From: Agromyces sp. Soil535
GTDB lineage: Bacteria > Actinomycetota > Actinomycetes > Actinomycetales > Microbacteriaceae
Assembly: GCF_001428255.1 (NCBI RefSeq)
Contig: NZ_LMRW01000007.1
Location: 23,339 to 87,338 of the forward strand
Length of the DNA: 64,000 nt
Reading direction: 5' to 3'
Part shown: positions 50,581 through 59,257 of the stretch, piece by piece
Layout of the letters: each line of letters opens with the position of its first letter
How positions within the stretch are numbered: the stretch's first letter is position 1
Notes under the pieces: generated by a model
The model's database searches: none
Seen by the model: the letters and a program-made list of their open reading frames with translations, nothing else
Told to the model about the DNA's origin: nothing
Program-made: the position numbers and the translations under genes

Positions 50581-51309
50581 ATGCGGGACGCAGGGCGGCA
50601 GGTTCACGGAGCACGGCGCGCGGCACGACATGGGGTCGCGAGCCGCGTCAGTCCTGCCCGCGCGGAAGCCCGCGCGACTCCTGCACGAGCCGCTCGCCGA
50701 GCCGCGCCGCTCGCGGCATCCGTCGCCGTGCTCGCGCTCGGGCTGACGTTCGCGCTCGCCCCGCAGCCCGCCGCGGTCACCGCGCCGACCGCGGACGGGG
50801 CGTTCACCGGCGATACGCAGACGCTGAACGTCGCCGCGGATGTCGCGGCACCCGCCGTGTCGCACGAGTCGTACACGAGCACCACCGGCCCCGAGACGCT
50901 CATCGCGTCGGGCACGAACGAGGACTGGGCGAAGCTCGTGCTCATCGACGGCGACTTCCCGGTGACCGAGGCGAACATCACGGTCATGCTGCGGTGGATG
51001 CGCCAGGAGAACGGCGCAGACAACTGGTGGAATCGAAACAACCCGCTGAACAACGGGTACGGATCGGGCGGCGGCAGCGGCCTCGGCAGCTACGACAGCC
51101 TCGTGACGGCCGCCGAGTATTGCGCTGGTGCGCTGCGCCATTTCGACCACTATGACGGCATCGAGGCCGCGCTCGAGGCCGGTGACGACGCAGATGCCAC
51201 GGCTCGCGCGATCTGGGCCTCACCGTGGGCGTCGAGCCATTACGCCGACGGAGCGCACTGGAGCACGCGGCCCGCCGAGATCGTGCAGGCACCGGCGTCG
51301 GCCTGGTAG
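50581..51309 (+). CDS. secreted glucosaminidase/transglycosylase-like protein
   Basis: This 242-residue protein has a long basic N terminus (~45 residues, Arg/Ala-rich) before a hydrophobic signal (PLAASVAVLALGLTFALAPQPAA). After a linker, the catalytic-like region shows VTEANITVMLRWMRQENGADNWWNRNNPLNNGYGSG and YDSLVTAAEYCAGALRHF, resembling peptidoglycan hydrolases of the glucosaminidase group; Glu in RQENG is a candidate acid. No ribosome site precedes the ATG at 50581; TACTCT at 50566-50571 suggests a near-leaderless mRNA. Confidence 0.65.
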   Translation: MRDAGRQVHGARRAARHGVASRVSPARAEARATPARAARRAAPLAASVAVLALGLTFALAPQPAAVTAPTADGAFTGDTQTLNVAADVAAPAVSHESYTSTTGPETLIASGTNEDWAKLVLIDGDFPVTEANITVMLRWMRQENGADNWWNRNNPLNNGYGSGGGSGLGSYDSLVTAAEYCAGALRHFDHYDGIEAALEAGDDADATARAIWASPWASSHYADGAHWSTRPAEIVQAPASAW

Positions 51310-51317
51310 CGGCGCGT

Positions 51318-51348
51318 CTGCGGGTTGAGGAGGCTCCTCAACCCGCAG
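51318..51348. terminator. 31-bp palindrome between convergent genes (dispersed family)
   Basis: CTGCGGGTTGAGGAG (51318-51332) and its complement (51334-51348) form a perfect 15-bp stem around one base. It sits in the 43-bp gap between the secreted hydrolase gene and hspR. Related copies are at 31798 and 52800. Confidence 0.75.
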
Positions 51349-51352
51349 AACG

Positions 51353-51775
51353 TCACTCCCGGTCGAGCGGGCGCCACACGACGACGGCGTTCTCGCGGCG
51401 CACACGGGTGCCCGCGCGAAGCGAGACGACCTCTCCGGCCGATCCCGCAGCGAAGACACGCCGGCCGGGGCGGTTCAGCATCTCGTCGGCGAGCATGGCC
51501 TCGAGCTCGCGCACGCGCTCCCGGAGGCTCCCCACCTCGTCCTCCAGCTCGAGCACGCGGCGGATGCCCTCGAGGCTCACGCCCTCGCTCGACAGCTGCG
51601 CGATCAGCCGCAGCTGCACGACGTCGCGCATCGAGTAGCGGCGAGACTTTCCCGCGGTGCGGCGCGGCGAGACGAGGCCGATGCGGTCGTACTGCCGGAG
51701 GGTCTGCGGATGCATGCCCGCGAGCTCCGCCGCGATCGAGATCACGAAGAGCGGGCTCGTCTCGTCCATGCTCAT
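51353..51775 (-). CDS. hspR: HspR heat-shock repressor (MerR family)
   Basis: This 140-residue MerR-type regulator has the winged helix at ~9-60 ([53 protein letters not shown]), then a leucine/glutamate-rich coiled coil ([21 protein letters not shown]) and a C-terminal tail. HspR represses dnaK and clpB by binding HAIR sites, with DnaK as corepressor. Three HAIR-like sites occur in this window (39375, 55531, 55594). The start overlaps the dnaJ stop. An alternative ATG lies two codons on. Confidence 0.93.
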   Translation of the reverse strand: MSMDETSPLFVISIAAELAGMHPQTLRQYDRIGLVSPRRTAGKSRRYSMRDVVQLRLIAQLSSEGVSLEGIRRVLELEDEVGSLRERVRELEAMLADEMLNRPGRRVFAAGSAGEVVSLRAGTRVRRENAVVVWRPLDRE

Positions 51776-52767
51776 CGCTGGCTCCTCGCCTTCGCGAGCA
51801 ACTCCTCACGCGGGTTCTCGTCGGGAAGGTGCGCCGCGAACTCCTTGAGCTTCTCCTCGGCGTCCTTCGAGAGGTGCGAGGGCACCGCCACCTGCACCTC
51901 GGCGAGGAGATCGCCCGTTCCCTTCGACGTCTCGACGCCGCGGCCCTTCACGCGCAGCACGCGCCCGCTGGGAGTGCCGGGTGCGACCCGGAGCTTCACG
52001 GGCTCGCCGCCGAGGGTGGGCACCTGGATCGTCGCGCCGAGCGTGGCCTCCGCGAAGGTGACCGGCACGGTGACTCGCAGGTTGAGGCCGTCGCGTTCGA
52101 ACACCGGGTGCTTGCGCACCTTCACGGTGAGCACGATGTCGCCGGGTTCGCCGCCGTCGGGCGACGGGTGGCCCTTGCCGCGCAGCCGGATCTTCTGCCC
52201 GTCGGCGACGCCGGCGGGGATGCGCACGGTGATGGGCTTCCCGTCGGAGGTCTCCAGGGTGATCTGGTCGCCCTTGGTGGCGGTGACGAAGTCGAGCGTG
52301 GTCGACGCGACGACGTCGCGGCCCTTCGTCGGACCGCCGAAGCCGCGGTACCCGCCGCTTGGCTGGCCGAACCGGCCGCCGCCGAAGAGCCCGCCGAGCA
52401 GGTCGTCGTAGTCGCCGCCCTGCTGGAACGTGTACGACGTTCGGCCACCGGGGCCGCCGAACATGGTGCCGAAGACGTCCTCGAAGCCGCCCGCCGCGCC
52501 GGCGCCGCCGGGCGCGGTGAACCGCGCCCCTGAGCCCATGGCACGGATCGCGTCGTACTCCTTGCGCTCCTCGGGGTCGGCGAGCACCGAGTGGGCCTCG
52601 CTGATCTCCTTGAACTTCGCCTCGGAGGCGGCGTCACCCGGGTTCTGATCGGGGTGGTACTTGCGCGCGAGCTTGCGATACGCCTTCTTGATGTCGGCGT
52701 CGTTCGCATCCTTGGAGACGCCGAGCACCTGGTAGAAGTCCTTGTCGAACCAATCCTGGCTGGCCAT
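51772..52767 (-). CDS. dnaJ: DnaJ/CbpA-type co-chaperone without zinc finger
   Basis: This 331-residue J-domain protein starts with [35 protein letters not shown] (HPD at ~38-40). A Gly/Phe-rich stretch (~75-145) and two DnaJ C-terminal beta domains follow. The four CxxCxGxG zinc modules of type I DnaJ are absent, so this is a type II J protein. It stimulates DnaK ATP hydrolysis. The ATG at 52767 starts the J domain and is in the dnaK-grpE-dnaJ-hspR operon. It overlaps hspR by 4 bp. Confidence 0.93.
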   Translation of the reverse strand: MASQDWFDKDFYQVLGVSKDANDADIKKAYRKLARKYHPDQNPGDAASEAKFKEISEAHSVLADPEERKEYDAIRAMGSGARFTAPGGAGAAGGFEDVFGTMFGGPGGRTSYTFQQGGDYDDLLGGLFGGGRFGQPSGGYRGFGGPTKGRDVVASTTLDFVTATKGDQITLETSDGKPITVRIPAGVADGQKIRLRGKGHPSPDGGEPGDIVLTVKVRKHPVFERDGLNLRVTVPVTFAEATLGATIQVPTLGGEPVKLRVAPGTPSGRVLRVKGRGVETSKGTGDLLAEVQVAVPSHLSKDAEEKLKEFAAHLPDENPREELLAKARSQR

Positions 52768-52799
52768 CGGCACCTCCTCACTCGAAATACTCGTGTGCT

Positions 52800-52832
52800 G
52801 CGGGTCGAGGAGCACCAGGCTCCTCGACCCGC
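52800..52832. repeat. 13-bp-arm hairpin between grpE and dnaJ (dispersed family)
   Basis: GCGGGTCGAGGAG (52800-52812) pairs with CTCCTCGACCCGC (52820-52832) around a 7-base loop. It interrupts the operon, so it may be an mRNA stability or partial termination element. It is the same family as 51318-51348, with TCG for TTG in both arms. Confidence 0.7.
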
Positions 52833-52842
52833 GGCGATGGGG

Positions 52843-53520
52843 TTACTGCGGCGTCTTCACGACGACCTTCGCCGCACGCAACAGTGTGCCGCCCAGCGTG
52901 TAGCCCGTCTCGACGACCTCGGCGACCGTGTCGGTCTCGACCTCGTCGGACGGCTGCTGGAAGATCGCCTCGTGGTGCTGCGGGTCGAACGGCTCGCCGA
53001 CCTCGCCGAAGGGCGTGAGCCCGAGCTTCTCGACGGCCGCGCGGAGCTTCGCCGCGATCGTCGCGAACGGGGCGTCGCCCTCGAGGTCACCGTGCTTCTC
53101 GGCCCGGTCGAGGTCGTCGAGCACGGGGAGCAGCACGGCGACGGCGGCGCCGACGGCGCGCTCGCGCTCGACCTCGCGGTTCGCCTCAGTGCGCTTGCGG
53201 TAGTTCGCGTACTCGGCCGTGACCCGCTTGAGGTCGGCGAGGTGCTCGTCGCTCGGCTCCCGCACCTCGAGGTTCGCCGCCTTCAGGATGTCGTCGACCG
53301 TGAGTACGTCCTCGTCGTACTCCGCAGGCTCGGATGCCGCAGCATCCGTCGCTTCGACCGCTTCGGCATCCGCCTCGGGGGCGCCCTCGACATCCGCCTC
53401 GGGGGCGCCCTCGACGGGCGCCCCCTCAGCGTCGAGCTTGCGAACCTCGCCCGTCTCGGGGTCGATCCGCCGCTTGTCGCGGATGACCGGCTCTTCGTGG
53501 TCCTGGTTCTCGTCGCTCAT
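52843..53520 (-). CDS. grpE: GrpE nucleotide-exchange factor
   Basis: This 225-residue protein has a long acidic, Ala/Glu-rich N terminus (~1-80, with repeated ...GAPEADVEGAPEADAE...), a coiled-coil helix (VREPSDEHLADLKRVTAEYANYRKRTEANREVERERAVG, ~84-122) and the GrpE head (VLLPVLDDLDRAEKHGDLEGDAPFATIAAKLRAAVEKLGLTPFGEVGEPFDPQHHEAI). It exchanges ADP on DnaK. The ATG at 53520 is 3 bp after the dnaK stop codon. Confidence 0.95.
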   Translation of the reverse strand: MSDENQDHEEPVIRDKRRIDPETGEVRKLDAEGAPVEGAPEADVEGAPEADAEAVEATDAAASEPAEYDEDVLTVDDILKAANLEVREPSDEHLADLKRVTAEYANYRKRTEANREVERERAVGAAVAVLLPVLDDLDRAEKHGDLEGDAPFATIAAKLRAAVEKLGLTPFGEVGEPFDPQHHEAIFQQPSDEVETDTVAEVVETGYTLGGTLLRAAKVVVKTPQ

Positions 53521-53523
53521 GGG

Positions 53524-55422
53524 TTACCTGGCCTGCCCTGAGCTCGTCGAGGGGTCCTCGTCGTCGATGACCTCGGCGTCGACCACGTCCTCATCGGACG
53601 TCTGGTCGCCGGCCGCGCCCGACGGGTTCGCGTCCTCGCCGGGGTTGGCGGAGGCATCGGCGGTCGGCTGCGACTGCTGGGCGTAGATCGCCTCGCCGAG
53701 CTTGCCCTGCGACTGCGAGAGCTTCTCGAAGGCGGACTTCACCGCCGCGTCGTCGTCGCCCGCGAGGGCCGACTTCAGCGCGTCGACGTCGCCCTGGACC
53801 TCGGACTTGACGTCGGCCGGGAGCTTGTCGTCGTTGTCCCTGATGAGCTTCTCGATCTGGTAGACGAGCTGCTCGGCCTGGTTGCGGGTCTCGGCGGACT
53901 CCCGGCGCTTCTTGTCCTCGGCCGCGTGCTCCTCGGCGTCGCGCACCATGCGCTCGACGTCCTCCTTCGGCAGCGCGGAGCCGCCGGAGATCGTCATCGA
54001 CTGCTCCTTGCCGGTGCCCTTGTCCCTGGCGGACACGTGCACGATGCCGTTCGCGTCGATGTCGAACGTGACCTCGATCTGCGGGATGCCGCGGGGCGCC
54101 GGCGCGATGCCGGTGAGCTCGAACGTACCGAGCGGCTTGTTGTCGCGCGTGAACTCGCGCTCGCCCTGGAAGACCTGGATCGCGACCGACGGCTGGTTGT
54201 CGTCGGCGGTGGTGAAGGTCTCGCTGCGCTTGGTGGGGATGGCCGTGTTGCGCTCGATGAGCTTGGTCATGATGCCGCCCTTGGTCTCGATGCCGAGACT
54301 CAGCGGGGTGACGTCGATGAGCAGCACGTCCTTGCGCTCGCCCTTGAGGACGCCCGCCTGGAGCGCCGCGCCCACGGCGACGACCTCGTCGGGGTTCACG
54401 CCCTTGTTGGGCTCCTTGCCGCCGGTCTCCTGCTTCACGAGCTCGGAGACGGCGGGCATGCGGGTCGAGCCGCCGACGAGCACGACGTGCGCGATGTCGG
54501 ACACCTTGATGCCCGCGTCGCGGATCACGTCCGCGAAGGGCTGCTTGGTGCGGTCGAGCAGGTCGCTCGTCATGTTCTCGAACTGGGCGCGGGTGAGCGT
54601 CTCGTCGAGGTTCGCGGGGCCGTTCTCGGTGAGCGAGAGGTACGGGAGCTGGATGCTGGTGCTCATCGAGGAGCTCAGCTCCTTCTTGGCCTGCTCCGAT
54701 GCCTCCTTGAGGCGCTGAAGGGCGATCTTGTCCTTCGAGACGTCGACGCCGGTCGAGTCCTTGAACCGCTTGATCAGCCATTCGACGACGCGCTGGTCCC
54801 AGTCGTCGCCGCCGAGGTGGTTGTCGCCCGCGGTTGCGCGGACCTGGATGGTCGAGAAGTCCTCGTCCTTGCCCACCTCGAGGAGCGAGACGTCGAACGT
54901 GCCGCCACCGAGGTCGAACACCAGGATGAGCTCGTCCTCCTTGCCCTTGTCGAGGCCGTACGCGAGCGCGGCCGCGGTGGGCTCGTTGATGATGCGCAGC
55001 ACGTTGAGGCCCGCGATCTCGCCGGCCTCCTTCGTGGCCTGGCGCTGGGCGTCGTTGAAGTACGCCGGCACGGTGACGACCGCGTCGGTGACGGTGTCGC
55101 CGAGGTACTGCTCGGCGTCGCGACGCAGCTTCTGAAGGATGCGCGCCGAGATCTCCTGCGCGGTGTAGTTCTTCGCGTCGATCTCGACCTTCCAGTCGGT
55201 GCCCATGTGGCGCTTGACCGACGAGGTGGTGCGATCGACGTTGGTGACGGCCTGGCGCTTGGCTGTCTCGCCGACGAGCACCTCTCCGTCCTTCGTGAAC
55301 GCGACCACCGACGGGGTGGTGCGGAAACCCTCGGCGTTCGCGATGACGGTGGGCTCGCCACCCTCGAGGACGCTCACCACGGAGTTCGTGGTGCCGAGGT
55401 CGATACCTACTGCACGTGACAT
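53524..55422 (-). CDS. dnaK: DnaK Hsp70 chaperone
   Basis: This 632-residue Hsp70 has the N-terminal ATPase ([59 protein letters not shown]), the interdomain linker [14 protein letters not shown], the substrate-binding domain and a lid ending in an acidic tail ([23 protein letters not shown]). It folds stress-damaged proteins and is the corepressor of HspR in actinobacteria. The ATG at 55422 has AGGAG about 10 bases upstream; the longer frame from 55479 reaches the ribosome site. It is first in the operon and behind two HAIR sites. Confidence 0.97.
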   Translation of the reverse strand: MSRAVGIDLGTTNSVVSVLEGGEPTVIANAEGFRTTPSVVAFTKDGEVLVGETAKRQAVTNVDRTTSSVKRHMGTDWKVEIDAKNYTAQEISARILQKLRRDAEQYLGDTVTDAVVTVPAYFNDAQRQATKEAGEIAGLNVLRIINEPTAAALAYGLDKGKEDELILVFDLGGGTFDVSLLEVGKDEDFSTIQVRATAGDNHLGGDDWDQRVVEWLIKRFKDSTGVDVSKDKIALQRLKEASEQAKKELSSSMSTSIQLPYLSLTENGPANLDETLTRAQFENMTSDLLDRTKQPFADVIRDAGIKVSDIAHVVLVGGSTRMPAVSELVKQETGGKEPNKGVNPDEVVAVGAALQAGVLKGERKDVLLIDVTPLSLGIETKGGIMTKLIERNTAIPTKRSETFTTADDNQPSVAIQVFQGEREFTRDNKPLGTFELTGIAPAPRGIPQIEVTFDIDANGIVHVSARDKGTGKEQSMTISGGSALPKEDVERMVRDAEEHAAEDKKRRESAETRNQAEQLVYQIEKLIRDNDDKLPADVKSEVQGDVDALKSALAGDDDAAVKSAFEKLSQSQGKLGEAIYAQQSQPTADASANPGEDANPSGAAGDQTSDEDVVDAEVIDDEDPSTSSGQAR

Positions 55423-55530
55423 TGTGTTGTTTCTCCTTCTGCCGGGAGTGTTCACGAGCGGATGCCGCGTGCCCTCCATGGCGGTCGGTCCGGCCTTCCT
55501 GGCCTGCGACCGAAGTCAGAATCGCCGGAA

Positions 55531-55614
55531 CTTGAGTCCCGACGACTCAAGCGTCGCAGCGCGACTCGAGCGTGTCAAGTCCGCGCCCCAAGACTTGAGT
55601 GTGCTTGACTCAAC
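55531..55614. promoter_or_regulatory. two HAIR operators of the dnaK operon
   Basis: Site 1 CTTGAGT-N7-ACTCAAG (55531-55551) is a perfect HAIR. Site 2 CTTGAGT-N7-ACTCAAC (55594-55614) has one mismatch. A -35-like TTGACA on the minus strand (55578-55573) sits between them, so HspR on both sites would block the dnaK promoter. Confidence 0.92.
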
Positions 55615-55727
55615 TCACGGCGAACGCCCAGCATTCCCGCCGGCAGGTCGATGCCGAACGCGCGCCCTGCACGCATCGGGGACTGCCCTGATGGACACTC
55701 GACGCCGGGATCCTTAGGCTCCGGATC

Positions 55728-56279
55728 ATGACCCGACGCCCTCCCATCTGCGGCTCCCTCCTCGCCGCGCTCGCCATCGTCCTGCTCAGCGGATGCACGT
55801 CCACCGACGGCAACGCCGCCACGGTTCCGACGCCGTCACCGACACCGACCTCGACGCAGCAGCCGGCACCGACCGCGACACCCGACGCCGCACCCGCCGC
55901 GACGTGCGACACCGTGCTCGAAGCCGAGGCATACCAGAAGCTCGCCGATGACGGCCTCGCACCGACGGCAGTCGGCGTCGGGTATCCGCTGGCCGAGCGG
56001 ATGGCCGAGGCCGGAGGACTGTCGTGCGCCTGGGGGAAGCCGCAGACCGACATCGCGCTCACCGTCGTGCAGGTGCCGCTCGGTTCCGCGGACGAGGCCG
56101 CATGGCGATCGACGCTCGCGGAGCTCGGCTACGTCGAGAGCGGTCAGCCCGTGGCCGGGTCGTTCACCGGCCCGATCGATCCCGGCAGCGGCATCAGCCC
56201 GGTGGCCGTGCTCGCCGGCGGGGCGCTCACGTTCGTCAGTGCCCCGACGTTCGCAACGATGCTCGCCCCGTCGACGTAG
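55728..56279 (+). CDS. lipoprotein of unknown function (DUF3558-like)
   Basis: This 183-residue protein has a lipoprotein signal (MTRRPPICGSLLAALAIVLLSGCTS, lipobox LSGC) and a Pro/Thr linker (~30-58). A ~120-residue domain follows with two cysteines (AATCDTVLEAEAY and GLSCAWGKPQTD). Spacing resembles the DUF3558/secreted actinobacterial lipoproteins, but I cannot assign it. It is divergent from dnaK with the HAIR sites between, so heat regulation is possible on both sides (inference). ATG at 55728. Confidence 0.7.
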   Translation: MTRRPPICGSLLAALAIVLLSGCTSTDGNAATVPTPSPTPTSTQQPAPTATPDAAPAATCDTVLEAEAYQKLADDGLAPTAVGVGYPLAERMAEAGGLSCAWGKPQTDIALTVVQVPLGSADEAAWRSTLAELGYVESGQPVAGSFTGPIDPGSGISPVAVLAGGALTFVSAPTFATMLAPST

Positions 56280-56388
56280 CCGGGAGCCGAGGGTCGGCGG
56301 CGGCCGGCGCCCGGCCCTCGACCTGCGGAAGCACACCCCGACTGCCAGACTGGGAGACGACCACGCCCCCGAGGCAGGAGGACACACC

Positions 56389-56655
56389 ATGCCCGAACCC
56401 ATCGAGGTCGGACTCGTCTCGTACACGCTCTCCGCCGAAACCTATGCGGGGATCGGCGCGGACTTCGACACGGAGGCGGTCGACGACGCGATCCTCGCCC
56501 GGTTGAACGAACTCGTGCCCGCCGGCGTGGTCGTGCACCGCAACGGCAAGGCCTTCGCCGATCCCGACGTCGCCGAAATCGCCCGGAACCTCGACTGGCA
56601 GCGCCTCCTCGCGCAGATCGACGTCGACCAGATCCTGGCCGACCACGGCCGCTGA
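56389..56655 (+). CDS. small protein of unknown function
   Basis: This 88-residue acidic protein (MPEPIEVGLVSYTLSAETYAGIGADFDTEAVDDAILARLNELVPAGVVVHRNGKAFADPDVAEIARNLDWQRLLAQIDVDQILADHGR) has no signal or membrane helix. It ends with amphipathic helices. The ATG at 56389 has AGGAGG six bases upstream, so it is probably translated well. Longer in-frame readings overlap the lipoprotein gene and are rejected. I do not recognise a family. Confidence 0.65.
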   Translation: MPEPIEVGLVSYTLSAETYAGIGADFDTEAVDDAILARLNELVPAGVVVHRNGKAFADPDVAEIARNLDWQRLLAQIDVDQILADHGR

Positions 56656-56774
56656 GCCCCGGATGCCGCGGCGCGCCCGAGTGCGCGCGGCGCTCGGCGC
56701 TCGGCGCTCGACGCCATCGGGCGGTCACCGCTCGCTCAGGCTCTCCTCGATCAGGCGGAGGCCCTACGACGAGC
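56656..56774. repeat. intergenic GC-rich hairpin and 7-bp tandem repeat
   Basis: GCGCGC-CCGAGT-GCGCGC type pairing lies at ~56671-56688, followed by GGCGCTC in three tandem copies (56689-56709). A half-copy of the GGATGCCGCGG word lies at ~56661-56671. It separates convergent genes, so a terminator role is likely. No gene seen. Confidence 0.45.
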
Positions 56775-57365
56775 TCAAGCGGAACCCACGGCCGCAGTGA
56801 GCAACGAGGAGAGCGCGGCGGGGATGCGCGGCTCCTCGATCGCCCGCACGAGGATGGGCGCGAAACGCGCCTTGCGGCCGCTGTGCGTGCCCATGAACCG
56901 CCGAAGTTGTGCCTCGGTCGTCTTGGCCCGCTGCGCCGGCTGCTGCTGGAACGTGCGGAAGCGGCCGAGTTCGCCGTGTTCGCCCAGCAGCTCTTCCACC
57001 CGCTCGCTGCCGACGGCGCGGATGAGCTCGCCTTCGAGGTCGGGGTCGCAGGCGAAGAACCCGAACGACGCCAGGTCGAGCCCGCTGTCGGCGGCGGCAG
57101 CGATGCCCGCGTCCGTGACGGCGCGCCGCACATGGGCGACCTCGCCGAGGTCGAAGAGCCCGAGCACGCGGGTCGCGCCGGAGGACGCAGCCAAGGCCGC
57201 GAGGTGGTGACGGAGGTTGGTGACTCCACCCATCGGCACGACCGTCGCGCCGGCGGCGATGAGGTCGAACTGAAGTCGCTCGGCGAGGGCCTCGACCGCG
57301 AGGCGGTCGCTTTCGCCTTCGACGAGCACCACCGCGGATGCCTCCGCGGACACGACTTCGCCCAT
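56775..57365 (-). CDS. stand-alone OLD-type TOPRIM domain protein
   Basis: This 196-residue protein is a single TOPRIM domain of the OLD-nuclease group: AVVLVEGESDRLAVEALAERL (~11-31, catalytic Glu), LGLFDLGEVAHVRRAV (acid motif), and FFACDPDLEGELIRAVG (DPDLE motif), then RFRTFQQQPAQRAKTTEAQLRRFMGTHSGRKARFAPILV. OLD enzymes have an ATPase before this domain; none is here, so it acts alone or with a distant partner. The domain probably binds metal and cleaves or processes nucleic acid. Confidence 0.82.
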   Translation of the reverse strand: MGEVVSAEASAVVLVEGESDRLAVEALAERLQFDLIAAGATVVPMGGVTNLRHHLAALAASSGATRVLGLFDLGEVAHVRRAVTDAGIAAAADSGLDLASFGFFACDPDLEGELIRAVGSERVEELLGEHGELGRFRTFQQQPAQRAKTTEAQLRRFMGTHSGRKARFAPILVRAIEEPRIPAALSSLLTAAVGSA

Positions 57366-57449
57366 ATGGCGACCCTACCCGCCGGGCGGACATGCCGCCG
57401 CGATGACTCCGAATCAGGCTGTCCCGGATGGACTCGCGCTGATTCCCCC

Positions 57450-59033
57450 CTAGCCGAACGTCGTCCCCTCGGCGGCCGCAGACGCCTTGGGATCGGGCAG
57501 CCGCCGCATCCGGAACCCGTTCAGGATACCGAGGAGGCCCGCGAGGATCGGCACGAAGAGGGCCACCTGCAGCGCGATGACACGGGACTCGGTGTTGATG
57601 CGCAGGATCTCGGCCTGCACCTCTGGCGGCTCATCGACGAGGAGCTCCTCGAGCCCGGTGTCGGACATGATCTCGGCGTCCTCCTCGAGCACCGCCGAGA
57701 CCTGCTGCTGCTCCTCGGGCGAGAGCACGGTGCTCGCATCGGCGTCCGCGGTGAACGTGAACGCGAGGGTCGCGAGCATGATCGCCCCGGCGAACGCGAG
57801 GCCGAACGAGAGGCCGAACGAGCCCGCGGCCGAGTTCACGCCGGCCGCCTCGCTGACCCGCTCATCGGAGATCGGGGAGAGGGTGTAGTTGTTCAGCTGC
57901 GAGACGAGCAGGCCGAGGCCGCAGCCCGAGATGATGAGCGGCACGGTGAGGTACCAGCCCGAGTCGGCGATGGGCACGATGGGGACGAGCACCGCGAGAC
58001 CGGCCACCACGAGCACGAACCCCCACAGGATGACGCTTGCGGGACGCCGCTTGAGGCCGCGGCCGGCGAGCACTGCGACGCCGAACATGCTCAGCGAGAG
58101 CGGCGCGATCGAGAGGCCGGCCTGCAGCGCGTTGTACTCGAACACCATCTGCAGGTAGATCGGGAGCACGATCATCGTGCCGCCGAGGGCGATCTGCTGC
58201 AGCAACTGGCCGCTCGCCCCGGCTCGGAACATCTTGGAGTCGAAGAGCGCGGGGTCGAGCAGCGTGGGCTTGCCGCGGCGCTTGCGGCTGCGCAGCCAGA
58301 ACACGAAGAGGCCGAGCGCGAGCACGCCGATGCCGATGATCAGCCCGACGTAACCGCCGCCCTCCTGCCACACCAGGATGCCGGTCACGACGCCGCCCAT
58401 GCCGACGATCGACAGCAGCGCACCGACGAAGTCGATCGACCGGTCGCCGTGATAGGGCACGTCCTTCACGAGGCCGATGCCGGCCAGCACGACGGCGATG
58501 ATCACGGCCTCGAGCGCGAAGCCGACCCGCCACGACAGGAACGTCGTGATGAACCCGCCGAGCAGCGGCCCGACCGCCGCCGCGATGGCCGCCGAAGCGC
58601 CGACGAGCGCGTAGACCCGTTTCTGATGGGCACCCTCGAAGTTGCCGTGGATGAGCGACTGCATCGCCGGCAGCAGCAGCGACGCGCCGATGCCGCCGAT
58701 GATGGCCCAGAACAGGATGATCGCGCCGAGGTCCTGCGCGAACACCATCGCGATCGCGCCGATCGCGTAGCCGAGCAGTCCGAGGATGTAGGCGAGCTTG
58801 CGCCCGATGAGGTCGCCGGTCTTGCCGCCGATGAGGATGAACGCGGCCGACACGAGCGCCTCGAGGGCGATGGCGCCCTGCACGCCGCTCACCGTGGTGT
58901 CGAGGTCGTGCACGACCGCGGAGATCGACACGTTCATGAGGGAGGTGTCGAAGACGAGCACGAACATCGCCATCGCGAGGAGGATCGCGAGCCGTCCGTT
59001 GAACGGCTTCGTGGCGACCTCGCCCGAGTCCAT
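57450..59033 (-). CDS. DHA2-family MFS transporter (14 helices)
   Basis: This 527-residue QacA/EmrB-like efflux protein has the usual N-terminal block FNGRLAILLAMAMFVLVFDTSLMNVSISAVVHDL, motif A GGKTGDLIGRKLAYILG (~74-90) and motif C-like VGASAAIAAAVGPLLGGFI. Its C-terminal half carries an external acidic loop of ~70 residues between the last two helices (DADASTVLSPEEQQQVSAVLEEDAEIMSDTGLEELLVDEPPEVQAEILRINTESR). The start at 59033 is chosen; in-frame codons upstream have no good ribosome site. It is divergent from the RIO-kinase leader transcript. Confidence 0.85.
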   Translation of the reverse strand: MDSGEVATKPFNGRLAILLAMAMFVLVFDTSLMNVSISAVVHDLDTTVSGVQGAIALEALVSAAFILIGGKTGDLIGRKLAYILGLLGYAIGAIAMVFAQDLGAIILFWAIIGGIGASLLLPAMQSLIHGNFEGAHQKRVYALVGASAAIAAAVGPLLGGFITTFLSWRVGFALEAVIIAVVLAGIGLVKDVPYHGDRSIDFVGALLSIVGMGGVVTGILVWQEGGGYVGLIIGIGVLALGLFVFWLRSRKRRGKPTLLDPALFDSKMFRAGASGQLLQQIALGGTMIVLPIYLQMVFEYNALQAGLSIAPLSLSMFGVAVLAGRGLKRRPASVILWGFVLVVAGLAVLVPIVPIADSGWYLTVPLIISGCGLGLLVSQLNNYTLSPISDERVSEAAGVNSAAGSFGLSFGLAFAGAIMLATLAFTFTADADASTVLSPEEQQQVSAVLEEDAEIMSDTGLEELLVDEPPEVQAEILRINTESRVIALQVALFVPILAGLLGILNGFRMRRLPDPKASAAAEGTTFG

Positions 59034-59113
59034 GGGCTCACCCAACCACACCTCGTGGTCGGATGGGAAGGGCCCAGCGCCTGCCCTGACGGGCGGCAGA
59101 TGCATCCGGGTGG

Positions 59114-59143
59114 TGGACACCGTTGCCGTACCGGGCGTATGCT
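59114..59143 (+). promoter_or_regulatory. sigma-A-type promoter of the leader/RIO kinase transcript
   Basis: TGGACA (59114-59119), 18 bases, TATGCT (59138-59143). The predicted transcript would start near 59150 and include the leader ORF at 59198 and the kinase gene at 59296, giving a ~145-base leader. Confidence 0.6.
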
Positions 59144-59197
59144 CGCCTGCGGACCGCGCCACGCGGCATCCGCCGACCGAGACGAAGGGAGAGAACG

Positions 59198-59257
59198 ATG
59201 AACACCGTCATTGTCGCGCGCATCGCAGACACCCTTCCCTGTGAGGCCGCCCGCTAG
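59198..59257 (+). CDS. 19-codon leader peptide upstream of RIO kinase
   Basis: An ATG at 59198, preceded by a strong ribosome site (GAAGGGAGAGAACG), opens a 19-residue reading frame, MNTVIVARIADTLPCEAAR, ending TAG at 59257. Its last codons (59243-59251, GAGGCCGCC) can pair with 59267-59275, which competes with a hairpin that covers the kinase ribosome site. The position between a promoter and the kinase gene, with such pairing, is typical of regulatory leader peptides. No homologous family is known to me. Confidence 0.6.
   Translation: MNTVIVARIADTLPCEAAR

Noticed and set aside
50512..50640. Cyclic-di-AMP (ydaO-type) riboswitch before the cell-wall hydrolase-like gene
   Set aside because: The region before the ATG is too short and lacks recognisable conserved riboswitch blocks; a near-leaderless start fits better.
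56883..59201. 772-residue plus-strand frame opposite the MFS transporter
   Set aside because: His/Arg/Glu-rich antisense shadow of the DHA2 and TOPRIM genes, with no domain features.
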